Source of the DNA: JABWCE01 sp964617955
Lineage (GTDB): Bacteria > Bacteroidota > Bacteroidia > NS11-12g > UBA9320
Direction of reading: 5' to 3'
NCBI GenBank assembly: GCA_964617955.1
Contig: CAZTXB010000011.1
Span: 1-64,000, forward strand
DNA length: 64,000 nt
Under the pieces are notes generated by a model. It was not told where the DNA came from. It saw only the letters and a list, made by a program, of their open reading frames with translations, and ran no database searches. Below, one piece after another: positions 1 through 9,614 of this stretch (position 1 is its first letter; each line of letters begins with the position of its first letter). A program made the translations under genes and the position numbers.

Positions 1-1
1 A

Positions 2-1381
2 GAACAGTGGAATAAATTGGTCGATATACCAAGCCGGTTCACCATTCAGTCACATGCCATGGATATCATCGGGCAGCGTTTGGTGTGGATCAGCGAATCC
101 TCGAACCAACTCAGGCTGGATGTGGTGGATTTGAAGGATGGCTTGAATGGGACCCAGACCTATAGTTTAGGCCTCCACGCCAAAGAAGTGGTTTCACAAA
201 GAATCGTTGGGGATGATTTATTTATTCTTTTCAAATATGGTCCCAACGAGCAGGCAAGTGGTTGCTTTTCCATGTGCTGTTTCCCGGTGGCCTTTCCATT
301 AAATTTAGCCGGCTTATCCATTTTTAAGTATGGTTCATTGTACACAAAAATAGATTTAGCCAAGCAAATAAAATTTGAAAGAGAGGACGTCTCCAAGGGG
401 ATTTCAATTCCTGATAAAATACAGAATAACCTAAGTGATCCAGGCATGCTAAGTATTTCATCGTACAAAAGAAAACCTCATGATCAAGGTAAAACCAGCC
501 TTGAAGTTAAAAAGTTAAACCGGGAATTGGAAACTGAAGACAGTTTTCAAATTTCATCACCCGAATCCATGTATTTACAAAACGTCCAACTTGTAAAAAC
601 AGCTGACGGCTACGCGGGTGTTGGTACCTTTAACAACGAAAGTCCGGAGCCGAATGAGGACATCAACAACATCAACGCCCTTGGATTTTATACCTGCATT
701 GTCGATTCCATGGGATTGCTTAAAAACATCAAACTCATTGCCTTCCAAGAACTGGCATCTTTTAATAGCTACCTGAACCGGACCTATTCTAATGGCAATG
801 GAGATTTATCGGAGAAACAGTTAAAAAGACTAAAAAGGCGTTATCGCAACTTTTCAACCTTGCTGCATTTTAATGAAATTACCGAAAGAGAAAATGACTT
901 TATTGCCACTGCAGAAGCCTTTTATCCCGTTTATTCGAGTTACAGAGATGCCAACGGCAATCTCATCCAATATTTCGAAGGCTACAATTACACGCATGCT
1001 TTGATCATTTGTTTTGATAAAAATGGAAATCTAAAGTGGGATAAAACAATTCCATTAAATTTTAACCGGCTTTACCTCAACATTTACCAAAAGATTAAGG
1101 TATTAAAAAACGATGAGTTTATACAACTTTCCTATGGGTCCGGAGGGTCCTTAAATGTAATGGATATTGTAAATGACACCATTTCAGAACCAAGAAATCT
1201 TCCCATGCCACGCCTATTTGCCGAAGACGAGAAGGCCAGTGAATACATAGCCGATGTTACTCCCTGGTATGGTCAAAAATATTTGGTTTGGGGCGCTCAA
1301 AGAATAAAGAAAAGCGATAATAAAAGCAGGGAGGGGAATAACGTCATTTACCTGGATGAGCTCAGCATCCCTAAACGATAA
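2..1381 (+). CDS. Hypothetical protein, 5' end missing
   Basis: The reading frame is open to the left edge, so the true start lies outside the window. A TTG at 17 is available but nothing supports it as the start. About 459 codons are visible. I do not recognise the family. The sequence alternates beta-type segments with D-N/K-G-N turns, for example FDKNGNLKWDK around residue 335, as in Bacteroidota beta-propeller lipoproteins. A short highly basic patch (KQLKRLKRRYRNF) lies near residue 275. No membrane segment or C-terminal sorting domain is visible. It ends 124 bases before the convergent T9SS protein gene. A secreted or periplasmic location is a guess, because the N-terminus is absent. 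Confidence 0.6.
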   Translation, partial: EQWNKLVDIPSRFTIQSHAMDIIGQRLVWISESSNQLRLDVVDLKDGLNGTQTYSLGLHAKEVVSQRIVGDDLFILFKYGPNEQASGCFSMCCFPVAFPLNLAGLSIFKYGSLYTKIDLAKQIKFEREDVSKGISIPDKIQNNLSDPGMLSISSYKRKPHDQGKTSLEVKKLNRELETEDSFQISSPESMYLQNVQLVKTADGYAGVGTFNNESPEPNEDINNINALGFYTCIVDSMGLLKNIKLIAFQELASFNSYLNRTYSNGNGDLSEKQLKRLKRRYRNFSTLLHFNEITERENDFIATAEAFYPVYSSYRDANGNLIQYFEGYNYTHALIICFDKNGNLKWDKTIPLNFNRLYLNIYQKIKVLKNDEFIQLSYGSGGSLNVMDIVNDTISEPRNLPMPRLFAEDEKASEYIADVTPWYGQKYLVWGAQRIKKSDNKSREGNNVIYLDELSIPKR

Positions 1382-1504
1382 GTACGAAAAATTATCGGTT
1401 CACTATGTTATGTCCCATCGCTTGGCCTTGAGAACTTTAATTCATTTTAAAGCCAATGCAAATAACACGCTCTATTGTTCATGAAATCTGAACAAGTGAT
1501 TTCT

Positions 1505-4069
1505 CTAGTGCTGCACTATTATTTTTCCGTTTGCTCTGAATTCCTGATTTTCTATGTGCAGCAGATACAAACCATTGCTCAAATCCTGAACACTTATTTC
1601 CAGATTGTCTGATTCAATGTGCACAGTTTTCAACGTTCTTCCCGTAGCATCCAGAATATATAATGTTCCTCTAATGGTTAAGTCTGGAACTTCCATTGTT
1701 ATAACCTGGTTGGCCGGCTGTGGATACACTTTAATACCCATTTCTTCAAACTGGTTTTGAACAGAAGCAGGAATCTGAAGAAGCATGGAATCAATCTTTA
1801 TACATCCAAAGTCGTCGATTACGGTGAGCTTAACCCATACGGATTTTGGTCCCACCGCATAAGTATGAATTGGGTTTTTAATTACAGTATCCTTACTTCC
1901 GTCGCCAAACGACCATTTAAAGGTGGCAGACCCTGTTTCTACAGGCGTAAATTTAGCCGTATGTTTTGTAAATTGGTAGGTGAAGGCTGCCGAAGGCAAA
2001 GGTTTAACTCCCAGTATAGTTTTAAACGAAGATTGAACACAAGCGCCATTGGTAACGGTAACCCAAACCGAATCGAGATTTTTGGGATTCGGGTACTTCC
2101 AAATTTCAGCGTTGCTTTTCTGCACCGACTTAGAGTTTAAGAAAAAGTTGTACTCCTGCATGCCTTTCGATTCCACGCTGAAAATAGCGGTGCTTTCCTC
2201 GCAAAAAATATTTTGCGCACTGTTACTGCTCAATTGTAAAACCGGAATTTCCCAAACTTTTACTGCGGCATCCCTTTTAATGGTAGGACAAGTGAGATTT
2301 GTGCTGTCGATGAGTTCGAAATGGTAGGTACGACTAAAATCAGAGGTAATTTTGAATACCGTATCCTTAAAAGGACCTGCATTGTCGATTTTAACGGAGT
2401 ACTTCGAAGTGTTCAGATTAATAATTTTAAAATTAATCGTATTGGATTTGCATACGTCTTTGTCCCAAACCAAATCATAAGTCACCGGACTGCAGGGGAT
2501 TGTTCCGCACACAATTTTAGCAATTTCGCTCTCGTAACATGGGAAGGCGTCTAAAGCTTTAACCCAAACCTGAACATCGGTGTTGGGAGGAAATCCAAGT
2601 ACCTGATGTCCTAAGGAACCGTTGTTTGGATTAACCCAGGTCTTACCGCTGTCGAGACTCACTTTATATCCCAAAGCATTGGATACCGACGACCAGGAAA
2701 TTTCGAAGCTAGCGCTGGTTTTTCCTGCGCAATTTAGGACAGGGGTACCCACTCCTTTCTTAACAACAAAATCAAACTTATTGCTCATTGCGGTTAGGCA
2801 ACCTTTTGAATCTTTGCCACGTGCCGATAAATCCGTAGAGGTTGAGAACTTGTGAATCTGGGGGTTGTTGGCTGTTTTCTGATACAAGGAATTTCCACTG
2901 TAATAAAATATGGAATCAAACGTGGTTTTATTATTTTTTTCGGTGGCTGTTACCTTAATGGGCTTTTCAAAACAAATGGTATCGTTATTTACATCCCGGG
3001 TTAAGCTTAGGCTATACACCGGATTATGAACAATTCTAATAACGCCAGAAGTGTTGCTGCACTTATTGCTGTTGGTGGTGGTCACGGTATAATTGCCGGT
3101 GTCCTTGGCCCAAGCTGTGGCTGTGGTTGCTCCTAATGGCGACCAAAGATAACTCACTCCTGTGGTGGTACAGGTGAGTTTAACAGAATCGCCTTTGCAT
3201 ATCGTGTAAGTCCCAATGGCAGGGATAATTGAAGCGGAGGGTTTGGCATTGACTACAATTTTAAGTGAATCGGCTTTGGAGGCGGCCTTAGAATTTTTTG
3301 AAACTAAAATAGCCCAATAAGTACCGGGATTGTTATATTTCACACTCGGATTTTGAGAGGTAGAAGATGTTGGGCTTCCACCGGGCAAGGTCCAGGCCCA
3401 GCTCGTTGCATTCTGGGTTGAAGACCCGTTTAGGGTGATGGTATTTCCAGCACAGGTCACAGAATCCTTTGAAGTAGCGTTTGCCACGGGTATAAGGCTT
3501 GAGGGTGCAATAGTGAAATTTTTTGCAAAAATTTGATCGCCGTTGTCTTGTCCGTTTCCGTTTGCTGAATTCACGGTTACATAGAATTTTACATTCCCTG
3601 AGTTTTTGGATGGCGCCTTCCAGGTAAACAACCAGTCTACTGTGTTGGTGCCGGTTGAAGACGTACCTGAGGTTCCATTATGGTAAACATAATCGCGTCC
3701 TGCAGAAGTGGTTTTTCCAACCCTCGTATAAGAACTCACAGTTCCCATCGTACCAATGGCTTTATTGGCCGCATCAAGAACGGTGGCTTCAAAGCCCCAT
3801 TTGCTTATGCCAGACTGGGAGTGAGACACTTTAATGGTATATACCGAATCGGGAAGGTAGCCATTGCCTGTGAAATTTGAGCTGAGGTTAATGTTGTTCC
3901 AATCGCTTCCACTGGTTATTAGGGAGCCGCTATGGCATGAAGTACAGTTGCTCTCTCCCGGCGCATTGGTGCTTGCTGTTGGGGGTGCAGAAGTTCCATA
4001 TGAAATCACATTGTAAGAAGCAATGCACAAAATGGCAACAAAAAATAAAGCGGTAAATTTTTGAATCAT
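1505..4069 (-). CDS. T9SS-sorted surface protein with CxxCH motif, Reeler-like and PKD domains
   Basis: The 854-residue protein begins with a signal peptide (about 1-24). A CTSCH motif follows at residues 42-46, a possible covalent heme c site. Residues about 50-190 resemble the choice-of-anchor V (Reeler-like) domain, with FTWKAP and FYVTVNSANG. PKD/Ig-like repeats follow: a first PKD at about 195-275, a fibronectin III-like stretch near 445-520, and a second PKD around FKWSFGDGS near 700. The last 80 residues are a typical T9SS type A sorting domain (VYPQPANQ ... LDATGR ... LSNGLYLLHI). It should be exported through the Sec system and T9SS and attached to or released from the cell surface. 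A smaller protein with the same N-terminal architecture is encoded at 38652. Substrate and function are unknown. Confidence 0.85.
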   Translation of the reverse strand: MIQKFTALFFVAILCIASYNVISYGTSAPPTASTNAPGESNCTSCHSGSLITSGSDWNNINLSSNFTGNGYLPDSVYTIKVSHSQSGISKWGFEATVLDAANKAIGTMGTVSSYTRVGKTTSAGRDYVYHNGTSGTSSTGTNTVDWLFTWKAPSKNSGNVKFYVTVNSANGNGQDNGDQIFAKNFTIAPSSLIPVANATSKDSVTCAGNTITLNGSSTQNATSWAWTLPGGSPTSSTSQNPSVKYNNPGTYWAILVSKNSKAASKADSLKIVVNAKPSASIIPAIGTYTICKGDSVKLTCTTTGVSYLWSPLGATTATAWAKDTGNYTVTTTNSNKCSNTSGVIRIVHNPVYSLSLTRDVNNDTICFEKPIKVTATEKNNKTTFDSIFYYSGNSLYQKTANNPQIHKFSTSTDLSARGKDSKGCLTAMSNKFDFVVKKGVGTPVLNCAGKTSASFEISWSSVSNALGYKVSLDSGKTWVNPNNGSLGHQVLGFPPNTDVQVWVKALDAFPCYESEIAKIVCGTIPCSPVTYDLVWDKDVCKSNTINFKIINLNTSKYSVKIDNAGPFKDTVFKITSDFSRTYHFELIDSTNLTCPTIKRDAAVKVWEIPVLQLSSNSAQNIFCEESTAIFSVESKGMQEYNFFLNSKSVQKSNAEIWKYPNPKNLDSVWVTVTNGACVQSSFKTILGVKPLPSAAFTYQFTKHTAKFTPVETGSATFKWSFGDGSKDTVIKNPIHTYAVGPKSVWVKLTVIDDFGCIKIDSMLLQIPASVQNQFEEMGIKVYPQPANQVITMEVPDLTIRGTLYILDATGRTLKTVHIESDNLEISVQDLSNGLYLLHIENQEFRANGKIIVQH

Positions 4070-4092
4070 AATTACTTTTTTTCAAGAATCGG

Positions 4093-4100
4093 CAAAGATA
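4093..4100 (-). promoter_or_regulatory. Candidate -7 promoter element for the 1505-4069 gene
   Basis: Read on the minus strand the bases are TATCTTTG, a match to the Bacteroidota -7 element TAnnTTTG. It lies 24 bases before the ATG. No convincing TTTG -33 element is present at the usual distance, so this is a partial match only. Confidence 0.35.
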
Positions 4101-4268
4101 ATCGAAGGATATTCACATAGGTAAAATAAATAAGCTTGCCAAGTTGTTGCAAAAACTTAACTACTGATATTAAACCATTTATGAGGATTTGTCATAGCAA
4201 TTTGACAAACAAATAACACTGATTTTACGAAATGCAGAAAAACGGTGTGGCGTTGAAATAGAAAAGCA

Positions 4269-5147
4269 TCAGGACTTGACCTCTCTCACAATTTTTTCCA
4301 ATTCATCCCATTCCTCCGGACGAATCATGTCTAAAAAGTTGAATTCCCCTGCTCCTTTCAGCCATTCTCCCCCGTCAATAACGACTTCCTCTCCATTCAT
4401 AAAAGCAGAGTAATCCGACATCATGTAAGAGGCAAGATTCGCCAATTCGTGATGTTCCCCTACCCTACCCAGAGGTATTTTTTTAGTGAAATCAAATCGA
4501 CTGGCAATGGCCTCCGGGAAGAGCCGCTCCCATGCCCCCTTTGTAGGGAAAGGTCCTGGCGAGATGGTGTTAAATCGAATATTGTATTTAGCCCACTCCA
4601 CTGCCAATGAACGCGTGATGGCCAATATGCCTGCCTTTGCCGCTGCCGAAGGCACCACATAACCGGACCCGGTGCTGGCATAAGTGGTGGTAATGCTCAA
4701 TACCGTTCCTTTGAGCTTCTCCTTAATCCAATAATTGCCCAAGGCCAGAATACAATTTTTGCTGCCTTTTAAAACAATGTCTAACACCACGTCAAAAGCT
4801 CTGTGAGAAAGTCGCTCAGTCGGTGAAATAAAATTGCCGGCGGCATTGTTTACCAAACCGCTTACTTTTCCAAATTTTATAACCACCTCTGCGAGCGCAT
4901 TTTCAATTTCATCGTAATTTCTGATGTCGCAGGCCAATCCCAAAACTTCGTTGCCGGAAGCCGTTTTGATTTCAAGGGCGGTGGCTTCAACCACTTCTTT
5001 TCTTCTGCCCCATATGCTTACTTTCGCTCCAAGCATTGAGAAGGCTTCAGCCATACTCCTTCCAAGCCCTGTACCCCCTCCGGTTACAACTATCACTTCA
5101 TTTTCCAGCGCTCCCTCGCGAAGCATAAGTTTTTTAATGTCAATCAT
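4269..5147 (-). CDS. SDR family oxidoreductase, 2,4-dienoyl-CoA reductase (DECR1) type
   Basis: The 292-residue Rossmann-fold enzyme has the cofactor motif TGGGTGLG near the N-terminus, NNAAGN in the middle, and a catalytic pair Tyr156 and Lys171 in TTTYASTGSGY ... SAAAKAG. The text around the active site and the C-terminal half (FNTISPGP, TKGAWERL, LANLASYMMSDYS, DGGEWL) resembles animal mitochondrial 2,4-dienoyl-CoA reductase more than FabG-type reductases. The expected reaction is NADPH-dependent reduction of 2,4-dienoyl-CoA during unsaturated fatty acid beta-oxidation. I chose the ATG at 5147; an in-frame TTG at 5165 would add six residues. No other fatty acid genes are adjacent. Confidence 0.85.
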   Translation of the reverse strand: MIDIKKLMLREGALENEVIVVTGGGTGLGRSMAEAFSMLGAKVSIWGRRKEVVEATALEIKTASGNEVLGLACDIRNYDEIENALAEVVIKFGKVSGLVNNAAGNFISPTERLSHRAFDVVLDIVLKGSKNCILALGNYWIKEKLKGTVLSITTTYASTGSGYVVPSAAAKAGILAITRSLAVEWAKYNIRFNTISPGPFPTKGAWERLFPEAIASRFDFTKKIPLGRVGEHHELANLASYMMSDYSAFMNGEEVVIDGGEWLKGAGEFNFLDMIRPEEWDELEKIVREVKS

Positions 5148-5337
5148 GTTCTTTTGGTTAATCAATTAGGATAAAATTTGTTTTCTAGTCTGTCGGTGAC
5201 CTTGCTTTAAAGAGAGTCACTTGAGCTTTAAAATTCTGTTTTCACTTGGTTTAAATATTAAACAGCTGTCTAAATGCTAAGGATCAATTTTAAAATTTGG
5301 TAGCGACTTTAACACCAGGCACATGCCGTTATACTAC

Positions 5338-6285
5338 TCACATCCACTTCTTTCTTTTAAAATAAATGAACGTAAATAAAACGGTTAGCAACATCAAAAG
5401 CAGAGCATAAGGATAACCCAACTCCCACCTTAACTCCGGTATAAATTTAAAGTTCATACCATAGATACTGGCTATGAGCATTGGAGGCATAAAAAATAAA
5501 CTTACAATCGTGAATAATTTGATGCTGTTATTTTGCTCATAAGTGATCAAATGATTTAAGGTACTGTCGATGTACTCAAGGCGATCAATATTAAATCGTA
5601 TGTAGTCTATGACGGATTCCAAATCACCAATTGAAATATCCAACTCATGTTCCGTTTTAGCATTGAGGTAAGAGGATTTTTTAATTACGCTGATCAGTAA
5701 TTTTTTATCGAGACAATTTTGCATCATCATCATTAAATGTTCACGCAAATCGCTGAGTTTCACAATAAGCAGCTTACTGGTATGCTTATCAGTAACAATG
5801 GCCTTCGACAATTCAGAAATGCTGTTGGTGAGGTCTTCCACAAGATCGGCATCGTTGGCAATTCGAAGATCTATAATATTCAAAAATATTTCTGAGCTTG
5901 TTAATTTTTGATTTCCGCTCAGTACCTTTTTTGCGGTTTCGCTAAAGGCCCTGAAGTCATAATCACGGCTTGTAATCAATAAGTTTTTCTCTACCGTAAA
6001 CGACACAACTTTGGGGACCAAATTCAGCCCTTGTCTTGTAATAAAGTTAGAATGACTGACCACATGATCTTCATATTCCACATAGCGCGAGCTGTGTTCA
6101 ATTTCAACCGATTCCTTGGTATTCATGATTTCGAGTCCGAAATGCTGCTCAATAATTCTCTCGTTTTCATCGCTCCATCCCAGCAAATCGACCCAAACAA
6201 TCTGGTCGCGTTTGAGTACTTTAAGTTGATCCAAATCATGGGTAAGCTCAAAGTGATCGTTTACTTTGTAATAGATTGAAATCAT
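5338..6285 (-). CDS. corA: CorA family magnesium/cobalt transporter
   Basis: The 315-residue protein has a long cytoplasmic N-terminal domain rich in helices and two C-terminal membrane segments. The first runs directly into the family signature GMN (YGMNF), followed by a short loop and the second segment, and the protein ends in the basic tail KRKKWM. This matches CorA, a pentameric inner-membrane channel for Mg2+ (and Co2+). Its start codon is 41 bases from the probable GTG start of the divergent metallohydrolase gene, so the two promoters must lie very close together or overlap. Confidence 0.92.
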   Translation of the reverse strand: MISIYYKVNDHFELTHDLDQLKVLKRDQIVWVDLLGWSDENERIIEQHFGLEIMNTKESVEIEHSSRYVEYEDHVVSHSNFITRQGLNLVPKVVSFTVEKNLLITSRDYDFRAFSETAKKVLSGNQKLTSSEIFLNIIDLRIANDADLVEDLTNSISELSKAIVTDKHTSKLLIVKLSDLREHLMMMMQNCLDKKLLISVIKKSSYLNAKTEHELDISIGDLESVIDYIRFNIDRLEYIDSTLNHLITYEQNNSIKLFTIVSLFFMPPMLIASIYGMNFKFIPELRWELGYPYALLLMLLTVLFTFIYFKRKKWM

Positions 6286-6326
6286 TTAGGCAAATTAAGG
6301 GGTTTTATTTTTATGTTTGCTGCACA

Positions 6327-7091
6327 GTGTACGTAACTTTTTTAGGAACAGGTACTTCGCAGGGCGTGCCAATAATTGGCTGCCAATGCGCTGTTTGTCA
6401 AAGTATTGACAACAAGGACAAACGATTGCGAAGCTCTGTGATGATTGAAGTGAATGGAAAAAGTTTGGTTATTGATACCGGTCCTGACTTCAGGCAGCAG
6501 ATGCTGAGGATACAAAACCCAAGATTAGATGCTGTCATTTTTACGCATTCCCACAAGGACCATCTCAATGGATTCGACGATATCAGGGCATTCAACTATA
6601 TTCAAAACGGGCCTGTAGAAGTTTATCTCGAGGAGGCTACCATGAATGCTGTGAAGAGGGATTATTTCTACATGTTTGAGAAGTTCAAGTATCCAGGTGT
6701 TCCGGAGGCAAATTTTCACATAATTAAGAATGAAGCTTTTGCGATAGGTGACACCGAGGTTATTCCAATCAGGGTGCACCATTACAGGATGCCTGTTTTG
6801 GGTTTTCGCATTGGCAATTTTACCTACATAACCGACGCCAACTCGATTGAAGATAGCGAAATGGAAAAAATCAAGGGCAGCGAAGTTTTGGTTCTCAATG
6901 CCTTACGACGGCAAAATCACATCTCGCATTTCTCTTTAACCGAAGCCCTTCAAATGGTCGAAGCCATTAAACCCAAAAGAGCCTATTTCACCCACTTGAG
7001 TCATCAGATGGGATTGCACGAAGAAGTTAATCGCGAATTGCCGGCTCACGTGAAACTGGCTCATGACGGTTTAAGAATCGAATGTTCATAG
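6327..7091 (+). CDS. MBL-fold metallohydrolase, PhnP-like
   Basis: The N-terminus VYVTFLGTGTSQGVP, the cysteine-rich IGCQCAVC and the metal motif THSHKDH, with later histidines in the C-terminal half, identify a metallo-beta-lactamase-fold phosphodiesterase of the PhnP/RNase Z-like group. The GTG at 6327 gives the N-terminus usual for this family. The open frame extends to a TTG at 6276 inside corA, which would add 17 residues of poor quality. A TATGTTTG sequence at 6312-6319 matches a Bacteroidota -7 box and would place transcription start almost at this GTG. Exact substrate unknown; cyclic phosphodiesters are the usual substrates in the family. Confidence 0.85.
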   Translation: MYVTFLGTGTSQGVPIIGCQCAVCQSIDNKDKRLRSSVMIEVNGKSLVIDTGPDFRQQMLRIQNPRLDAVIFTHSHKDHLNGFDDIRAFNYIQNGPVEVYLEEATMNAVKRDYFYMFEKFKYPGVPEANFHIIKNEAFAIGDTEVIPIRVHHYRMPVLGFRIGNFTYITDANSIEDSEMEKIKGSEVLVLNALRRQNHISHFSLTEALQMVEAIKPKRAYFTHLSHQMGLHEEVNRELPAHVKLAHDGLRIECS

Positions 7092-7105
7092 ACCTATTGA
7101 ACCCT

Positions 7106-7969
7106 TCAGGATGTCTCATAATACATCTGAAAAATCTTTACAGCTTCAACCGCAGCCCTGACGTCATGGGCTCTCAAGAGTTTGGCACCATTGCAAAGAG
7201 ATAAGGTATGTAATACGGTGGTCCCATTAAGGGCAACCTCAGGCTTAATATTCAATACTTCGTTGACCATTCGCTTTCTCGATACGCCAACCATAACAGG
7301 GCATCCCAGCATAGCAAAGGCATTGAGATTTTTCAGAATTTTATAATTGTGTGCTTTAGTCTTACCAAAACCGAAGCCGGGGTCAATAATCATATCCTTA
7401 ATTCCGGCCAAGGTCATTTCAGATTTTTTTTTGATAAAGTAATCCAGCACCTCGACTACCACATCTCCATACTCCGGATGCTCTTGCATGGTTTTGGGAC
7501 TGCCTTGTTTATGCATGGCAATAAATGGCACGCCCAATCGGCCAATGCACGACAGCATTTCAGGGTCGTTATCGCCGGCTGAAATGTCATTAATGATTGC
7601 TGCTCCGGCTTCGACGCTCATTTGAGCGATTTGGGAATGAAAAGTGTCGACAGACAAAACGATGTCTCCGAAATTTTTACTTATCAGCTCTATCACAGGA
7701 AGAATGCGTTTTTTTTCCTCTTCGAGCGATACAGTTTCTGCGCCGGGTCGACTGCTGGCCCCTCCAATATCTATAATGCCGGCACCCTCTTCCAACATAG
7801 CTTCCACATGCTTTAAGGCATCCTCATGCGCCACAAACTTTCCCCCATCGTAAAATGAATCAGGCGTTAAGTTTAGTATGCCAACAACCACAGGCGTGGA
7901 AAGTTCCAGGAGCTTTCCTCTGCAATTGATGGAAAATGTTGTTTCTCTTGAGGTATTATTCATATTCAT
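7106..7969 (-). CDS. folP: Dihydropteroate synthase
   Basis: The 287-residue TIM-barrel enzyme condenses 6-hydroxymethyl-7,8-dihydropterin diphosphate with p-aminobenzoate in folate synthesis. Diagnostic motifs are GILNLTPDSFYDGG at the N-terminus, IDIGGASSRPGAE (pterin/diphosphate binding), SVDTFHSQIA, INDISAG, IDPGFGFGKT and GVSRKRM. Length is normal for the family. It is convergent with the metallohydrolase gene, 14 bases away, and divergent from the DoxX-family gene. In many Bacteroidota folP is the neighbour of a BT_3928-type DoxX gene, as here. Confidence 0.96.
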   Translation of the reverse strand: MNMNNTSRETTFSINCRGKLLELSTPVVVGILNLTPDSFYDGGKFVAHEDALKHVEAMLEEGAGIIDIGGASSRPGAETVSLEEEKKRILPVIELISKNFGDIVLSVDTFHSQIAQMSVEAGAAIINDISAGDNDPEMLSCIGRLGVPFIAMHKQGSPKTMQEHPEYGDVVVEVLDYFIKKKSEMTLAGIKDMIIDPGFGFGKTKAHNYKILKNLNAFAMLGCPVMVGVSRKRMVNEVLNIKPEVALNGTTVLHTLSLCNGAKLLRAHDVRAAVEAVKIFQMYYETS

Positions 7970-7980
7970 TCCTACCTTTG
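7948..7980 (+). promoter_or_regulatory. Candidate promoter for the DoxX-family gene
   Basis: The -7 element TACCTTTG (7973-7980) is a perfect match to TAnnTTTG, and a TTG at 7948-7950 is a -33 candidate with a 22-base spacer, at the long end of the accepted range. It predicts a leader of about 90 bases before the ATG at 8078. The -33 part overlaps the folP start. Confidence 0.45.
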
Positions 7981-8077
7981 CAAATAACAGAATTATTTGA
8001 AGATTTTGAGAGTAAAAGCGTATTTTTCCAACAAAATAAAAATGCGGAAATTGATTGCGTTTAACCCAAGCTAAAGT

Positions 8078-9610
8078 ATGAAAATTGTCGCAAATTCATT
8101 AAGGGTCATCTCAGGGCTGCTGCTGATTTTTTCAGGCTTTATCAAGACCAACGACCCAAAGGGGTTCGCCATAAAATTAGAAGAATATTTCAATGTTTTC
8201 GCCACCGACCTTACACCGGCACAGGAGGAGTTAACTATTCAAATAGAAGACAGCGAAAATCATCATAACTTTTTGATTAAAAAACCTCTTCACGGCGAAG
8301 ATTCAAAAGAATTAAATCTAAAAACCGAAGCCTGGGAACATGTTGAAGTTAAGGATGAAAGCGGATTGAATAAATCCTATTCTGACAAAACTACGCTGAG
8401 TTTGTCTTTAGACCATGAGGTGATATGGAATAGTCCTGTTCTAAAGAGCGACACTAAACCCTACCGTTACAAGGTGGAGGTAAAAGTTAAGGATAAGATT
8501 CTGCACACCAAACAGCTTATCTTATATAACAATAAGGACATTTCAGAAAAGGCGACCTTAGATTTAAAGGCCTTCGCCAAGGAAGAGGGTTATGCAGTTA
8601 AGTCCTTTAAAACGCTTTCTCATTATACACTTGTGATAGCCATGCTGATTTGCGTTTTTGAGATTTTGCTCGGTATGGCATTGCTCATAGGTTGGAAGAA
8701 AAACCTCACTTTGAGTTTACTCCTTTTACTGCTCATCTTCTTTTCGCTTTTAACGTGGTATTCGGCCCAATATAATAAGGTAACCGATTGTGGATGCTTT
8801 GGCAATGCTATTCCTCTTAGTCCTTGGCAATCGTTTGCCAAAGACATTCTCTTGCTCATATTCCTCCTTATCATTATTGCATACCGTAAATACATCAAGC
8901 CTGTTTTTTCGCCGCAATTCAGCTGGAAATTACTTGTATTTTTTGCTGCACTGAGTACAGGGTTTGCCATCTATTGTTGGTATTACCTGCCGGTATTCAA
9001 TTTTTTAAAATTCAAAGTTGGAAACGATATCAAAGCCTTGATGCAACTGCCCGCCAACGCAAAAACAGAGAAAAGAGAAATGCGTTTTATCTATTCACAC
9101 GCCCGGCGAGATGAAGAATTTAGTGAGGCAGAACTTATCCATAAAAATATTTTAGATGACAGCACTTATGTTTTTAAACAGAGAATTGATAAAGTGCTGG
9201 AGAAAGGAGACAAGCCTGCCATCAGCGATTTCGTCATGCTGGATAGAGATGGAAACAATTATGTCGATACCTTTTTAAATAGCGATGAATTTAAATTGCT
9301 GGTCGTTTCCGAAAAGCTTATTTCTACCCGTCCACGCCGAATGAAGAAACTTTCTAAAATAAGCAATGAATGGGTTACAAAATCGAAGTTTGAAATCTGG
9401 GCACTTACCTGCAGCGCACCCGAAGAGGCTGAAGCCATTCGGCATGAATACCAATTGCCTTTTAAATTTTATTATGGCGATCAAACCAATATTAAGTCTA
9501 TTATCAGGAGCAATCCCGGACTGCTCTTATTCAAAGGGAGTGTGGTGATAGGGACCTGGCCATCTACAGATTTGCCAAGTTACAAGGAACTCATGCGCAA
9601 ATTAAAGTAA
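8078..9610 (+). CDS. BT_3928-type DoxX/MauE-like membrane protein
   Basis: The 510-residue protein starts with SGLLLIFSGFIKTNDPKGFAIKLEEYF, the typical opening of the Bacteroidota BT_3928 family. A soluble insertion follows (about 45-180) and then several membrane segments (about 188-310). DCGCFGNAIPLSPWQSF around residue 237 is the DoxX/MauE redox-associated signature. The C-terminal 200 residues are soluble with a thioredoxin-like pattern but no CxxC. DoxX/MauE-like proteins are linked to electron transfer or oxidative folding in the membrane; the exact role here is unknown. The next gene starts 4 bases downstream, and shikimate kinase overlaps that one, indicating an operon. Confidence 0.8.
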   Translation: MKIVANSLRVISGLLLIFSGFIKTNDPKGFAIKLEEYFNVFATDLTPAQEELTIQIEDSENHHNFLIKKPLHGEDSKELNLKTEAWEHVEVKDESGLNKSYSDKTTLSLSLDHEVIWNSPVLKSDTKPYRYKVEVKVKDKILHTKQLILYNNKDISEKATLDLKAFAKEEGYAVKSFKTLSHYTLVIAMLICVFEILLGMALLIGWKKNLTLSLLLLLLIFFSLLTWYSAQYNKVTDCGCFGNAIPLSPWQSFAKDILLLIFLLIIIAYRKYIKPVFSPQFSWKLLVFFAALSTGFAIYCWYYLPVFNFLKFKVGNDIKALMQLPANAKTEKREMRFIYSHARRDEEFSEAELIHKNILDDSTYVFKQRIDKVLEKGDKPAISDFVMLDRDGNNYVDTFLNSDEFKLLVVSEKLISTRPRRMKKLSKISNEWVTKSKFEIWALTCSAPEEAEAIRHEYQLPFKFYYGDQTNIKSIIRSNPGLLLFKGSVVIGTWPSTDLPSYKELMRKLK

Positions 9611-9614
9611 GGAA

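Noticed and set aside
6276..6326. Upstream extension of the metallohydrolase to a TTG inside corA
   Set aside because: The extra 17 residues are not found in PhnP-like proteins, whose usual N-terminus begins at the GTG at 6327.
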